From assembly GCF_004331385.1 (NCBI RefSeq), contig NZ_SJON01000021.1, positions 1-64,000 of the forward strand: DNA of 64,000 bases. Reading direction: 5' to 3'. Both the position numbers and the translations under genes were made by a program. This DNA is from Enterobacter quasihormaechei. GTDB taxonomy: Bacteria > Pseudomonadota > Gammaproteobacteria > Enterobacterales > Enterobacteriaceae. The notes beneath the pieces are model-generated. The model saw nothing but the letters and a program-made list of their open reading frames with translations. It made no database searches and was not told the DNA's origin. This document shows, one piece after another, positions 29,889 to 40,093 of the stretch (the first letter of the stretch is position 1; each line of letters opens with the position of its first letter).

Positions 29889-30821
29889 ATGAATCCGCTT
29901 TATCAAAAACACATCATTTCCATAAACGACCTCAGCCGCGAAGAGCTGGAACTGGTTCTGGAAACCGCGGCAAAACTGAAGGCCAATCCGCAGCCGGAGC
30001 TGCTGAAGCACAAGGTGATCGCGAGCTGTTTCTTTGAAGCGTCGACGCGCACCCGCCTCTCCTTTGAAACCTCCATGCACCGCCTGGGCGCGAGCGTGGT
30101 GGGCTTCTCGGACAGCAGCAACACGTCGCTGGGCAAAAAAGGCGAAACCCTGGCGGATACCATTTCAGTGATCAGCACCTACGTGGACGCGATTGTGATG
30201 CGCCACCCGCAGGAGGGTGCGGCGCGCCTGGCAACCGAGTTTTCCGGCGGCATTCCGGTGCTGAACGCCGGTGACGGCGCCAACCAGCATCCGACGCAGA
30301 CCCTGCTGGATCTGTTCACCATTCAGGAGACCCAGGGCACGCTTGAAAACCTGAACATCGCCATGGTCGGCGACCTGAAGTACGGTCGCACCGTCCACTC
30401 CCTGACCCAGGCGCTGGCGAAATTTAGCGGCAACCGCTTCTTCTTCATCGCCCCGGACGCGCTGGCGATGCCGCAGTACATCCTCGACATGCTGGACGAG
30501 AAAGGCATTGCGTGGAGCCTGCATGCCAGCATCGAAGAGGTGGTGGGCAACGTGGATATTCTCTATATGACCCGCGTGCAGAAAGAGCGTCTGGATCCGT
30601 CCGAATACGCCAACGTGAAGGCGCAGTTCGTGCTGCGCGCCAGCGACCTCGACGGCGCGCGCGACAACATGAAGGTGCTGCACCCGCTGCCGCGCATCGA
30701 TGAAATTGCCACCGACGTGGATAAAACGCCGCACGCCTGGTACTTCCAGCAGGCCGGGAACGGCATCTTCGCTCGCCAGGCGTTACTGGCACTGGTTCTG
30801 AATCGCGAATTAGCTCTGTAA
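29889..30821 (+). CDS. pyrB: aspartate carbamoyltransferase catalytic chain
   Basis: A 310-residue catalytic chain making N-carbamoyl-aspartate in pyrimidine synthesis. STRTRLSFE near 53, HPTQTLLD near 134 and HPLPR near 265 are visible. It assembles with PyrI as a dodecamer. Controlled by the pyrL attenuator. Confidence 0.98.
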   Translation: MNPLYQKHIISINDLSREELELVLETAAKLKANPQPELLKHKVIASCFFEASTRTRLSFETSMHRLGASVVGFSDSSNTSLGKKGETLADTISVISTYVDAIVMRHPQEGAARLATEFSGGIPVLNAGDGANQHPTQTLLDLFTIQETQGTLENLNIAMVGDLKYGRTVHSLTQALAKFSGNRFFFIAPDALAMPQYILDMLDEKGIAWSLHASIEEVVGNVDILYMTRVQKERLDPSEYANVKAQFVLRASDLDGARDNMKVLHPLPRIDEIATDVDKTPHAWYFQQAGNGIFARQALLALVLNRELAL

Positions 30822-30833
30822 GGGGAGACGACC

Positions 30834-31295
30834 ATGACACACGATAACAAACTCCAGGTTGAAGCCATCAAGCGTGGCACCGTGATTGACCACATCCCTG
30901 CGCAGGTGGGCTTTAAGCTGCTGACGCTGTTCAAACTGACCGAAACCGACCAGCGCATCACCATCGGCCTGAACCTGCCGTCTGGCGAAATGGGCCGTAA
31001 AGATCTGATCAAAATCGAAAACACCTTCCTGACCGACGAACAGGTCAACCAGCTGTCGCTGTATGCGCCGGACGCCACGGTTAACCGCATCGACGATTAC
31101 GACGTGGTGGGCAAATCCCGCCCGAGCCTGCCGGAGCGCATCGAAAGCGTGCTGGTCTGCCCGAACAGCAACTGCATCAGCCACGCCGAGCCGGTTTCCT
31201 CCAGCTTTGCAGTGAAAAAGCGCGCCAATGACATCGCGCTCAAATGCAAATACTGCGAAAAAGAGTTTTCCCATTATGTGGTGCTGGCCAACTAA
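30834..31295 (+). CDS. pyrI: aspartate carbamoyltransferase regulatory chain
   Basis: A 153-residue regulatory chain binding CTP, UTP and ATP. Zinc ligands are in CPNSNC near 109-114 and CKYC near 138-141. It begins 12 bp after pyrB. Confidence 0.98.
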   Translation: MTHDNKLQVEAIKRGTVIDHIPAQVGFKLLTLFKLTETDQRITIGLNLPSGEMGRKDLIKIENTFLTDEQVNQLSLYAPDATVNRIDDYDVVGKSRPSLPERIESVLVCPNSNCISHAEPVSSSFAVKKRANDIALKCKYCEKEFSHYVVLAN

Positions 31296-31314
31296 TTGAG
31301 GTTGGTAATGAAAT

Positions 31315-31336
31315 CCCGGCTGTTATAATGGCCGGG
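31315..31336 (+). promoter_or_regulatory. hairpin with embedded -10 of ridA
   Basis: CCCGGC and GCCGGG flank TGTTATAATG. TATAAT at 31324-31329 is a plausible ridA promoter element 40 bp before the start, while the stem may weakly terminate pyrBI. Confidence 0.5.
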
Positions 31337-31368
31337 AACATTCTTAACGCTGTAATTCTGGAGAAAAA

Positions 31369-31755
31369 ATGAGCAAAGTACTCGCGACGGAAAATGCACC
31401 AGCGGCCATCGGCCCATACGTTCAGGGCGTTGATCTGGGCAGCATGATCATCACCTCTGGCCAGATCCCGGTAAACCCGAAAACCGGTGAAGTGCCGGCC
31501 GACGTGGCGGCGCAGGCGCGTCAGTCGCTGGAAAACGTGCAGGCTATCGTTGAATCTGCGGGCCTGAAGGTGGGTGATATCGTCAAAACGACGGTGTTCG
31601 TGAAAGATCTGAACGACTTCGCCACCGTTAACGCCACGTACGAAGCGTTCTTCACCGAGCACAACGCCAACTTCCCGGCGCGCTCCTGCGTGGAAGTAGC
31701 GCGTCTGCCAAAAGACGTGAAAATTGAAATTGAAGCGATCGCCGTACGTCGCTAA
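31369..31755 (+). CDS. ridA: 2-iminobutanoate/2-iminopropanoate deaminase RidA
   Basis: A 128-residue YjgF/RidA protein that hydrolyses reactive enamine/imine products of PLP dehydratases. Active-site Arg lies in ARSCVEVARLP near residue 105. Follows pyrI as in other enterics. Good RBS (GGAG). Confidence 0.98.
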   Translation: MSKVLATENAPAAIGPYVQGVDLGSMIITSGQIPVNPKTGEVPADVAAQARQSLENVQAIVESAGLKVGDIVKTTVFVKDLNDFATVNATYEAFFTEHNANFPARSCVEVARLPKDVKIEIEAIAVRR

Positions 31756-31770
31756 TTTATTTCAATAAAT

Positions 31771-31798
31771 AAAAGGCAGCGCTCGCTGCCTTTATTAT
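31771..31798 (+). terminator. terminator after ridA
   Basis: AAAGGCAGCG-CT-CGCTGCCTTT followed by ATTATT. A/T-rich on both flanks, so possibly bidirectional. Confidence 0.85.
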
Positions 31799-31893
31799 TG
31801 CGACCATTTTTACTCTCTGTACGAAATGACATATTACTTGTCCGATTATTAGAATCCCCCCGCCTAGTAATATTCTCTTTTTATGGATGAGTA

Positions 31894-33345
31894 ATGAAAC
31901 TTTCAAAAATCGCACTTGCGCTCGCAACACTGACCGTTGCGTCTTCCGCATTTGCCCACGGATATATTGAATCTCCTGCCAGCCGCGCCTATATGTGTAA
32001 GCTGGGTCAAAATATTGATTGCGGCTCCGTACAGTATGAACCGCAGAGCGTAGAGAAAACCTCCGGCTTCCCGACCGGGGCAGAGCCAGCAGACGGACAC
32101 CTCGCCAGCGCGGGTATCTCACAATATTCTCAGCTGGATAAGCAGAGCCTGAATGCGTGGACTAAAAACCCAATGACCGCGGGCCCGCATGAATTTGTCT
32201 GGCACCATACTGCGCCGCACAAAACCACCAACTGGCGTTATTACATTACCAAACAAAACTGGGACCCAAATAAGCCGCTAACCCGCGATCAGTTTGAATT
32301 AACCCCGTTCTGTACAATTAACGGAAATAGCCAGGCGCCAGCCGTAACTAAATCCATGACCTGTAATGTGCCTGAGCGCACGGGCTATCAGGTCATTTAC
32401 GGCGTATGGGAAATTGCAGATACTTCAAACAGCTTCTATCAGGCTATCGACGTTGATTTCGGCAATGGCGGCAACGTGACCCCGGACGAAACACCTGCGA
32501 TCGTATCCGAGTGGAGCAAAACCCTGAGCGGCCAGATTGCCGGTAATAACCTGAACGTGGGCGATAAAGTTATCGCACGCTTCTTCGACGCCCACGGCGA
32601 AGTGACCGCCATGCGCACCGAGATGACCATCGGCTCTGCTGAGCAGGGCGACGCTAACCAGTGGTCCTACGATCTGGCGCAGAAGATCAACACCGCGCAG
32701 CACGACGTGCGCGTCGGCGTGAAGGATGAAGCCGGTGACATCAGCCCGGTTCACGGCGCTAACAGCGTCTTCGTGAAAGACGGCAGCACCTTACAGTCCG
32801 TTGCTATCTCTTATGAAGAGCAGAAAGCGCAGGTGAGTGAGAGCATCGCCGTTACCGATCTGCAATACAGCAAAATCGAACATGGCAACGCGACCGTGAC
32901 CTTCCACGTGAATACGCAGGGCGACGTGAATTTTGAAGCACACGTGATGAACCACCACGGTGCGGAAAAAGGCTACCTGAAGCAGGACATGAACAACAGC
33001 AATCAGGACGTCACCATGACCCTGACCGACGTAACCGCCGGCCACCACATGCTGAAATACTACGCGACCAATAAAGACGGCACGATGTTCGCGCAGGACG
33101 TGCTGAACCTGATGCTGGAAAGCGATGCAGCCGCGGACAGCACCGGTCACCACGACTTTACCTTCCCGGACAATATCGCGTCTTACAAGGCAGGTACCGT
33201 GGTACTTCAGCCTAAAGACGGTAAGACCTACGAATGTAAGCCTTTCCCGTACAGCGGCTACTGCGTACAGTACAGCCCAACCGCAAACCAGTATGAGCCA
33301 GGCGTTGGCGCACACTGGAAAGAGGCATGGGTTCTGAAGAACTGA
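31894..33345 (+). CDS. gbpA: secreted chitin-active LPMO (GbpA-like, AA10)
   Basis: A 483-residue secreted protein. After a 21-residue signal peptide the mature chain begins with His22 (HGYIESP), the copper-brace histidine of lytic polysaccharide monooxygenases. The second brace His is in the GPHEFVWHHTAPH region near 110. GbpA-type middle domains follow, and a Trp-rich chitin-binding module (GAHWKEAWVLKN) ends the protein. It cleaves crystalline chitin oxidatively, leaving C1-oxidised GlcNAc ends, and may also help adhesion. It is convergent with a GH20 hexosaminidase gene. Confidence 0.95.
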   Translation: MKLSKIALALATLTVASSAFAHGYIESPASRAYMCKLGQNIDCGSVQYEPQSVEKTSGFPTGAEPADGHLASAGISQYSQLDKQSLNAWTKNPMTAGPHEFVWHHTAPHKTTNWRYYITKQNWDPNKPLTRDQFELTPFCTINGNSQAPAVTKSMTCNVPERTGYQVIYGVWEIADTSNSFYQAIDVDFGNGGNVTPDETPAIVSEWSKTLSGQIAGNNLNVGDKVIARFFDAHGEVTAMRTEMTIGSAEQGDANQWSYDLAQKINTAQHDVRVGVKDEAGDISPVHGANSVFVKDGSTLQSVAISYEEQKAQVSESIAVTDLQYSKIEHGNATVTFHVNTQGDVNFEAHVMNHHGAEKGYLKQDMNNSNQDVTMTLTDVTAGHHMLKYYATNKDGTMFAQDVLNLMLESDAAADSTGHHDFTFPDNIASYKAGTVVLQPKDGKTYECKPFPYSGYCVQYSPTANQYEPGVGAHWKEAWVLKN

Positions 33346-33356
33346 GTAGCCTTTAC

Positions 33357-33386
33357 GCCCGGCGGCACTTCGTTTGCCGGGCCTAC
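33357..33386. repeat. REP element between gbpA and the hexosaminidase
   Basis: A REP-like stem (GCCCGGCGGC...GCCGGGC) between two convergent stops, where it probably stabilises the 3' ends. Confidence 0.85.
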
Positions 33387-33405
33387 ACGCCACCGGGCAT
33401 GGGTG

Positions 33406-35790
33406 TTACTGATTCCGCGTGGCGCGTAGCAGCGTCTCCAGCGGATAGACCGCTGCAATCACCACTTCGTCCTGAATCTTCGCCGCGCTGTCCAGCTCGC
33501 TCTGGATCGAGGCGATCTCTTTGTCGTCCAGCGTCCCCTGACGCGCCACCAGATCCGTCAGCCTCAGGCCAATCGAGGCCAGCTTATCCACCTCCTGAAT
33601 CACCGGTTTGATGGCCTTCAGCTGATAGCTGTTTTCGCTCAAGGCCAGCACGTCGCTGGTGTTGTTCTGCCAGCGGTTAAAGACGTGGCGCAGCGCCTCG
33701 GCGCTTTCCGTGTCTTCCGCGTCGCTGACCAGACGGTCGGCCCATTTATTCATCTGACGCACGGTAGCACTTTCAGCGTTTAGCGCGTCCGCGAGCCGGT
33801 TGAGCGGCTCAAACTGATGGTAGTTTCCGGCCTGGAACTTGAGATGCTGGCGGGTGTAATACTGCGCCGGCTCGAGCGCCTGGGCGAGGATTTGCAGCGG
33901 CAAGGTATCCGCATTATTTGCCAGCCGCGTGAACTGTACCTGCTGCTGGGTATGCTGCTGTAGCCCAACCGACACCGTGGACCAGCTGTCCATCGCCTGT
34001 AGCCGGGTATACATGTTGTCGACGTCGTTCACGTCCTTCGCCGACCATAGCCGCTCCGCCACCGCAAAGGCGCGCGGCCACAGGCGGATGTCCAGCACCG
34101 GCGCGACCACGTTTTCCGCCCACAGCGCGGCTTCACCGCCGAGCAGATTGGCCTCGTTCGTCGGGTCCGGCACCACGGGCGGTATGCCTTTTGGCACCTC
34201 GTCCAGACGCGAACCGTCGATTGGGTAGCGCGCGTTGCCCACCAGGAAATAACCGCTGAGCTTATCGTTCGCAACTGAAACGACCGGGCGCGTTTCACCC
34301 ATCCAGGTGTCAACGGTAAACGTCACCTGGTTGTCGCCACGCCACTGAATGTTATTCACCGCCCGACGCGATTTCCCGGCAAAATCAATGAATCCGCGCC
34401 ATCCGGCGTCGCCTTTCACCAGCGTAAAGCTGCCTTCCACCGGCTTGCCCTTCAGGCGCGGCATGGAGAAAGCCCAGCTCTGGACGCTGTCGGTGTCCGC
34501 TATCACGTCCACGCCATTCAGCCCCTGCGGCACAATTTCGTTGCGGTAGTGATAGGCGGTGGACTGCGGCTGGTCGAGGTAGAAGCCGGTTGAGAGAATG
34601 CCCTTATAGCCGTTCTGCGCCACCTGCCCCAGCGCGTCCTGCCCCTGCCAGGACTGGATCAGAATGCTTTTCGGCAGATCGGGATGGTAGATCTCGTCCC
34701 AGCCGACCATCTGCCGGTGATGCTTCTCAAGGATCGTCTCCAGCTTGCGGTTGAAATACGCCTGCAACGCGTGGCTGTCCGCCAGTTTGTTGTCGCGCAT
34801 AAATCGCTGGATCGCCGCGTTCGCTTTCCACTGGCTGTCGTCCACTTCATCGCCGCCGATATGCAGATACGGATCGGGGAAGATCGCCGCCAGTTCGCTG
34901 ACCATCGCGTCGGCAAAGGTGTAAGTCGCCTCTTTGGTAGGATCCAGCACTGGCTTCAGCACGCCCCAGTGGCGCTCCATGGCGTACGGCCCCGGCGCGC
35001 TCATCAGTTCCGGATAGGCGACGGCAATCGCTGAGGCGTGGCCCGGCATATCGATCTCCGGCACCACGCGTATGCCGCGTTCGGCAGCGTAACGCACAAT
35101 CTCGCGCATCTGCTCAGGGGTGTAAAACAGCCCGTCGCTGGCAAGCTGGGTTAATTTTGGATAACGCTTCGAGGTAAAGCGCCAGCCCTGATCGTCAGTC
35201 AGATGCCAGTGCAGAACGTTGAGCTTAGCCGCGGCCATACCATCGATCTGGCGTTTGATATCGGGTAACGGGATGAAATGGCGCGCCGAATCGAGCAGCA
35301 GCCCACGCCACGGGAAGCGCGGCGAATCTTCGATGGTAACCCACGGAATCGAAGTGTTTTCGGCACCGTTCTGCATCAGCTGGAGCAAAGTTTCCATTGC
35401 GCGCAATGCGCCAAAGCGGGTGTTGGCGGAGATGTTCACGCCGTTGGCATCGACCTTCAGGGTATAGCTTTCATCGCTGTCCGGCAGCGGCTGCGGCTTC
35501 ACCTTTTTAGCGATGGCGATGCGGATGGTCGGCTTGTCAGGTTTTTCGGCCTGCGGCTGTAGCGTCCAGCCGGTTTGCAGCGCAATGCGCTGGCGCAGGC
35601 GGTTGACCGCATCCCCCAGATCGTCGCCGCTGACGCTCACGGAGAGTTGATTGTTAAGCACCAGCGCGCCCTGAGTCGTCGGGCGTTCAACCTTCGCAGG
35701 CCAGGGCATCAGGGGAAGGTCGCCTGCCGGCGCGGCAAAAGCGGAGGCGCCGAGCATAAGCCCGGCGGTTAAGAGACTGTACCGTAACAT
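33406..35790 (-). CDS. exported GH20 beta-N-acetylhexosaminidase
   Basis: A 794-residue enzyme with a signal peptide ending near AFA-APAG. An N-terminal GH20b domain is followed by the catalytic barrel, with the Asp-Glu pair in HIGGDEVDDSQW near 311-312. It releases terminal GlcNAc from chitooligosaccharides in the periplasm. Placement against the LPMO gene suggests joint chitin use, although the two are on opposite strands. Confidence 0.94.
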   Translation of the reverse strand: MLRYSLLTAGLMLGASAFAAPAGDLPLMPWPAKVERPTTQGALVLNNQLSVSVSGDDLGDAVNRLRQRIALQTGWTLQPQAEKPDKPTIRIAIAKKVKPQPLPDSDESYTLKVDANGVNISANTRFGALRAMETLLQLMQNGAENTSIPWVTIEDSPRFPWRGLLLDSARHFIPLPDIKRQIDGMAAAKLNVLHWHLTDDQGWRFTSKRYPKLTQLASDGLFYTPEQMREIVRYAAERGIRVVPEIDMPGHASAIAVAYPELMSAPGPYAMERHWGVLKPVLDPTKEATYTFADAMVSELAAIFPDPYLHIGGDEVDDSQWKANAAIQRFMRDNKLADSHALQAYFNRKLETILEKHHRQMVGWDEIYHPDLPKSILIQSWQGQDALGQVAQNGYKGILSTGFYLDQPQSTAYHYRNEIVPQGLNGVDVIADTDSVQSWAFSMPRLKGKPVEGSFTLVKGDAGWRGFIDFAGKSRRAVNNIQWRGDNQVTFTVDTWMGETRPVVSVANDKLSGYFLVGNARYPIDGSRLDEVPKGIPPVVPDPTNEANLLGGEAALWAENVVAPVLDIRLWPRAFAVAERLWSAKDVNDVDNMYTRLQAMDSWSTVSVGLQQHTQQQVQFTRLANNADTLPLQILAQALEPAQYYTRQHLKFQAGNYHQFEPLNRLADALNAESATVRQMNKWADRLVSDAEDTESAEALRHVFNRWQNNTSDVLALSENSYQLKAIKPVIQEVDKLASIGLRLTDLVARQGTLDDKEIASIQSELDSAAKIQDEVVIAAVYPLETLLRATRNQ

Positions 35791-35913
35791 GAATGTTCCT
35801 TATCTGACGGGCCAAATACAGGCAAAACATTCTGTTAACATGCGTACAAATTGTCGTCAAGCGAATGCGCCGACGGAGATCACAGGTTGTTGAATTTGGG
35901 AGGAAAGCCAGAT

Positions 35914-35945
35914 GCCGGGTGGCGGCTTCGCCTTACCCGGCCTAC
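35914..35945. repeat. REP element
   Basis: GCCGGGTGGCGGCTTCGCC-type REP stem between the hexosaminidase promoter region and the mgtA 3' end. Confidence 0.88.
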
Positions 35946-35968
35946 GTCTGGATTGTGGCAAAATGAGC

Positions 35969-38677
35969 TTACTGCCACCCATATCGGCGCGCATAGAATC
36001 CTTTCACCATCTGCGTCAGCACCATATAGCCCGCGAGGATCGCCACCAGCCACGGGAAGTAGCTCAGCGGCAGCGCCTGAAGTTGCAGGTAACCTGCAAG
36101 AGGCGAGAACGGCAGCGCGATCCCGAGCGCCATCACAATGCCCGTCATCACAATCAGCGGCCACGCGGCACGGCTCTGGATAAACGGAATGCGGCGGGTG
36201 CGGATCATGTGCACAATCAGCGTCTGGGACAGCAGCCCTACCACGAACCAGCCGGACTGGAACAGCGTCTGGTGTTCCGGCGTGTTGGCGTGGAACACAA
36301 ACCACATCAGGCAGAAGGTCAGAATGTCGAAGATAGAACTGATCGGCCCAAAGAACAGCATAAAGCGCCCCAGATCGGCGGGGTTCCAGCGCTGCGGCTT
36401 CTGGATCTGCTCGTCGTCCACGTTATCAAACGGGATCGCTACCTGAGAGACATCGTACATCAGGTTCTGGATCAGCAGGTGCAGCGGCAGCATCGGCAGG
36501 AACGGCAGAAACGCGCTCGCCACCAGCACGCTGAAGACGTTACCGAAGTTGGAGCTGGCGGTCATTTTGATGTACTTCAGCATGTTGGCGAAGGTGCGAC
36601 GCCCTTCGATGACGCCCTCCTCCAGCACCATCAGGCTCTTTTCCAGCAGGATGATATCCGCCGCCTCGCGGGCAATATCCACCGCGCCGTCCACGGAGAT
36701 GCCGATATCCGCCGCACGCAGCGCCGGCGCATCGTTGATGCCGTCGCCCATAAAGCCCACCACGTGCCCTTCACGACGCAGCAGCGTTACGATGCGCTCT
36801 TTGTGCATCGGCGTCAGGCGGGCAAACAGCGTCGTGCGCTGGGCAAGCTGCGCCAGTTCGTCGTCAGAAAGCGTTTCGATGTCGCTCCCCACCACCACGT
36901 CGCCCGCGTCCAGCCCCACTTCGGAGCACACTTTGGCCGCCACCAGCTCGCTGTCGCCGGTCAGGATTTTGACGGTAATACCGCTCGCCTTCAGCGCCTT
37001 CAGCGCGGGGGCGGTGGTCTCTTTCGGCGGATCGAGGAAGGCGATGTAACCTTCGAGGATCAGGTCGGATTCGTCGATACGCTGATAGTCACCCTCGCGC
37101 GCGGGCAGGAATTTGCTCGCCACTGCCACCACGCGCAGCCCCTGACGGTTCAGGCTATCGGTGACGCGCTTGATGCGGCGCAGCATGGTGTCGTCCAGCG
37201 GCACGATCTCTCCGTTATGGCGCACCTGCGTTGAAACGTTCAGGATCTCCTGCAACGCCCCCTTGCAGATCAGCTGATGCACGTCCGGCTGCTCGCTGAC
37301 CACCACCGACATGCGGCGACGCTCAAAGTCAAACGGGATTTCGTCCACCTTCTGCCAGCGCCCAGAGAGCATGCGGGCAGACTCTTCATCCACGCCTTCC
37401 AGCACCGCCACGTCGAGCAGGTTTTTCAGCCCGGTCTGGTAATGGCTGTTCAGCCACGCGCTGTACAGCACGCGCTCGCTGGTCTTCCCGGCAATATCGG
37501 TATGATTCTCCAGCACAATTTTGTCCTGGGTCAGGGTGCCGGTTTTATCGGTGCAGAGAATGTCCATCGCGCCAAAGTTCTGGATGGCGTCGAGGTGTTT
37601 GACGATCACCTTTTGTTTAGAGAGTTTGACCGCCCCGCGCGCCAGCGTGGAGGTCACGATCATCGGCAGCATTTCCGGCGTCAGGCCGACGGCCACGGAG
37701 AGCGCGAACAGCGCCGCTTCCCACCAGTCGCCTTTGGTGTAGCCGTTGATCAGCAGGACAATCGGCGTCATGACCATCATAAAGCGGATCAGCAGCATGC
37801 TGACGCGGCCAATGCCTTTCTGGAACGCATTCGGCTCGCTCTCCTGCTCGCTGACGCGCCCAGCCAGCTGCCCAAACCAGGTGTTACCGCCGGTGGCGGT
37901 GACAATCGCCTGCGCCGTGCCGCTGACCACCGTGGTGCCCATAAAGCACAGGGTGTCGCACTCGAGCGGGTTCATCTGCTGCGGGTCGCGGGTCCGCGCG
38001 ACCTTCTCCACGGGCAGGGATTCACCGGTCAGTGAGGCCTGGGCGACGAACAGATCCCGCGCCTGGATGATGCGTAAATCCGCCGGGATCATGTCTCCCG
38101 CCGCCAGCTTCACCAGATCGCCCGGCACCAGCTGGTCAATGGGCAGCTCAACCCAGGCGTTTTCGCCGAGATCGTTAATCACGCGCGAGACGGTCGCGGT
38201 GTTGCTGACCATCGCCTTCAGGGCGTCTGCCGCTTTGGTGGAGCGCGCTTCCTGAATAAAGTTAAGCAGCGTGGAGATGCCCACCATCAGGGCGATCACG
38301 CCTGCGGCAAACAGATCTTCAGTGGCGTAAGAGATAATTCCGAGCACCGTCAGCAGCAGGTTGAACGGGTTGCGATAGCAGAGCCACAGGTGGACCCACC
38401 AGGGAGAGGGTTTCTGCGCCGGGATTTGGTTGTCGCCATGTTCCGCGCGGCTTTTTAACACTTCTTGCGCGTTCAGCCCTTCCGGGTGGCCGCCAAAGGC
38501 GCGCCAGACTTCGTTTTCATCCATCGCCGCCACGTTCAGGCAGCGCTCGGTCAGGGAAGCGGGAATCGCCGCTCCCGCCATGGTGTTGGCATTTGGCAGC
38601 GGATCGCGCGCAATCAGGCGGCGTGGCAGATGGCGGCTCAGCTGCGTAAACAGCTGCCGGGTGATATTTTTCAGCAT
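35969..38677 (-). CDS. mgtA: magnesium-importing P-type ATPase MgtA
   Basis: A 902-residue P3B-type ATPase importing Mg2+ when it is scarce. DKTGTLTQD carries the phosphorylated Asp; GDGINDAPAL is the hinge motif. About ten membrane helices. Start 38677 is preferred because GGGGGA lies 6 bases upstream; 38683 is an alternative giving 904 residues. Preceded by the mgtL leader and a PhoP box. Confidence 0.96.
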   Translation of the reverse strand: MLKNITRQLFTQLSRHLPRRLIARDPLPNANTMAGAAIPASLTERCLNVAAMDENEVWRAFGGHPEGLNAQEVLKSRAEHGDNQIPAQKPSPWWVHLWLCYRNPFNLLLTVLGIISYATEDLFAAGVIALMVGISTLLNFIQEARSTKAADALKAMVSNTATVSRVINDLGENAWVELPIDQLVPGDLVKLAAGDMIPADLRIIQARDLFVAQASLTGESLPVEKVARTRDPQQMNPLECDTLCFMGTTVVSGTAQAIVTATGGNTWFGQLAGRVSEQESEPNAFQKGIGRVSMLLIRFMMVMTPIVLLINGYTKGDWWEAALFALSVAVGLTPEMLPMIVTSTLARGAVKLSKQKVIVKHLDAIQNFGAMDILCTDKTGTLTQDKIVLENHTDIAGKTSERVLYSAWLNSHYQTGLKNLLDVAVLEGVDEESARMLSGRWQKVDEIPFDFERRRMSVVVSEQPDVHQLICKGALQEILNVSTQVRHNGEIVPLDDTMLRRIKRVTDSLNRQGLRVVAVASKFLPAREGDYQRIDESDLILEGYIAFLDPPKETTAPALKALKASGITVKILTGDSELVAAKVCSEVGLDAGDVVVGSDIETLSDDELAQLAQRTTLFARLTPMHKERIVTLLRREGHVVGFMGDGINDAPALRAADIGISVDGAVDIAREAADIILLEKSLMVLEEGVIEGRRTFANMLKYIKMTASSNFGNVFSVLVASAFLPFLPMLPLHLLIQNLMYDVSQVAIPFDNVDDEQIQKPQRWNPADLGRFMLFFGPISSIFDILTFCLMWFVFHANTPEHQTLFQSGWFVVGLLSQTLIVHMIRTRRIPFIQSRAAWPLIVMTGIVMALGIALPFSPLAGYLQLQALPLSYFPWLVAILAGYMVLTQMVKGFYARRYGWQ

Positions 38678-38683
38678 AGTCAT

Positions 38684-38950
38684 TCCCCCGCATCCGCAAA
38701 GGCGGACGCAGTCTTTCCCGCAGGCGTGGCAAAGCCTTACCTGTCAGGCACTTAATTTAACAAGCAGGAACGTATGAACGTTGCTGCCTCACGCCGGTGA
38801 GACAGCAAAAGGCTGGCTTACCGGAAAGAAGGTTTTCTCCTGGTCAGGAGAGGTACGGGATCGGGATCCATGTGGCCTCCGGTAAGTAAAAAGTAGAGTT
38901 TCGGCACGCAGTATAGAGATTTAACCATACCGTTTGTGGCTAATCGGGCG
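38684..38950 (-). promoter_or_regulatory. mgtA Mg2+/proline-sensing leader
   Basis: About 270 bases between the promoter and mgtA, containing mgtL and no other gene. In enterics this leader acts as a Mg2+-responsive switch with Rho-dependent termination. Structure is inferred from position and mgtL; I did not fold it. Confidence 0.75.
38818..38871 (-). CDS. mgtL: mgtA leader peptide MgtL
   Basis: A 17-residue proline-containing peptide MDPDPVPLLTRRKPSFR, very like E. coli MgtL (MEPDPTPLPRRR...). It lies in the 5' leader of mgtA. When proline or Mg2+ limits its translation, the leader folds so that transcription continues into mgtA. One of the E. coli prolines is replaced, but the DPDP core remains. 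Confidence 0.88.
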   Translation of the reverse strand: MDPDPVPLLTRRKPSFR

Positions 38951-38952
38951 GT

Positions 38953-38987
38953 ATTATAACGCCCTGCAAATAAACCAAACGTAAACC
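38953..38987 (-). promoter_or_regulatory. PhoP box and -10 of mgtA
   Basis: On the minus strand GGTTTA-N5-GGTTTA (38971-38987) is a perfect PhoP direct repeat, followed 12 bases later by TATAAT (38953-38958), the standard PhoP class II layout. Confidence 0.9.
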
Positions 38988-39064
38988 AGACTTTGCCCAT
39001 AGCGAATTCGCAGGATAGCATTAGGCTCAATTGACCATTTTATCGTTGTTACAGGGAATACAGC

Positions 39065-40012
39065 ATGCAGAACCGCCTTACGATTAAAGATATCGCGCGT
39101 TTAAGCGGCGTGGGGAAATCGACCGTCTCACGCGTGCTGAACAACGAAAGCGGTGTCAGCGAGCGCACCCGCGAGCGCGTCGAGGCGGTGATGAATCAGC
39201 ACGGTTTTTCCCCTTCCCGCTCCGCGCGCGCCATGCGCGGGCAGAGCGATAAAGTGGTCGCCATTATTGTCTCGCGTCTGGATTCCCTCTCCGAAAACCT
39301 CGCCGTACAAACCATGCTTCCCGCCTTTTACGAGCAGGGCTACGATCCGATCATGATGGAGAGCCAGTTCTCCGCGCAAATGGTGGAGGAGCATCTGGGT
39401 ATGCTTCAGCGCCGCAACATTGACGGCGTGGTGCTGTTCGGGTTTACCGGCCTGAAAGAGGACGTGCTGAAGCCCTGGCAGCCGTCGCTGGTGCTGCTGG
39501 CGCGCGACGCCAGCGGGTTTGCCTCCGTTTGTTATGATGACGAAGGAGCGATAGTGATCCTGATGCAGCGCCTGTATGAACAGGGCCATCGGCATATCAG
39601 CTATCTCGGCGTACCGCATGCCGACGTCACCACCGGCAAGCGTCGCCATGAAGCGTATCTGGCATTTTGTAAAAAAAACAACCTCCCTGCCGTGGCCGCG
39701 CTGCCGGGGTTGGGCATGAAGCAGGGATATGAGCAGGTCGCCAGCGTGCTAACCCCGCACACCACCGCCCTGGTGTGCGCCACGGATACCCTTGCATTAG
39801 GCGCGAGCAAATATTTGCAGGAGCAGCGCATCGGGGAGCTGCAATTAGCGAGCGTGGGAAACACGCCGCTGATGAAGTTCTTACACCCGGAGATTATCAG
39901 CGTTGACCCCGGCTACGGCGAGTCTGGCCGTCAGGCTGCCGCGCAGCTGATCGAGCAGATCAACGGTCGTGCAGAGCCGCGTCAGATCGTTATTCCTGCC
40001 CATCTGTCGTAG
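39065..40012 (+). CDS. treR: trehalose repressor TreR
   Basis: A 315-residue LacI-family repressor with N-terminal helix-turn-helix (TIKDIARLSGVGKSTVSRVLN near 5-25) and a trehalose-6-phosphate-binding domain. It represses treBC. In E. coli treR is next to treB; here 1.86 kb of accessory DNA lies between. Confidence 0.97.
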   Translation: MQNRLTIKDIARLSGVGKSTVSRVLNNESGVSERTRERVEAVMNQHGFSPSRSARAMRGQSDKVVAIIVSRLDSLSENLAVQTMLPAFYEQGYDPIMMESQFSAQMVEEHLGMLQRRNIDGVVLFGFTGLKEDVLKPWQPSLVLLARDASGFASVCYDDEGAIVILMQRLYEQGHRHISYLGVPHADVTTGKRRHEAYLAFCKKNNLPAVAALPGLGMKQGYEQVASVLTPHTTALVCATDTLALGASKYLQEQRIGELQLASVGNTPLMKFLHPEIISVDPGYGESGRQAAAQLIEQINGRAEPRQIVIPAHLS

Positions 40013-40093
40013 AAAGTGTCAGGAAGGAAAATAAGCGCAGGGAGAAGAAAATCAATAAGCGAATCAACGTCTCCTGCGCCATCTCTTTCGATA

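Noticed and set aside
35912-37234. 440-codon plus-strand frame opposite mgtA
   Set aside because: Starts in a REP and mirrors mgtA; not a gene.
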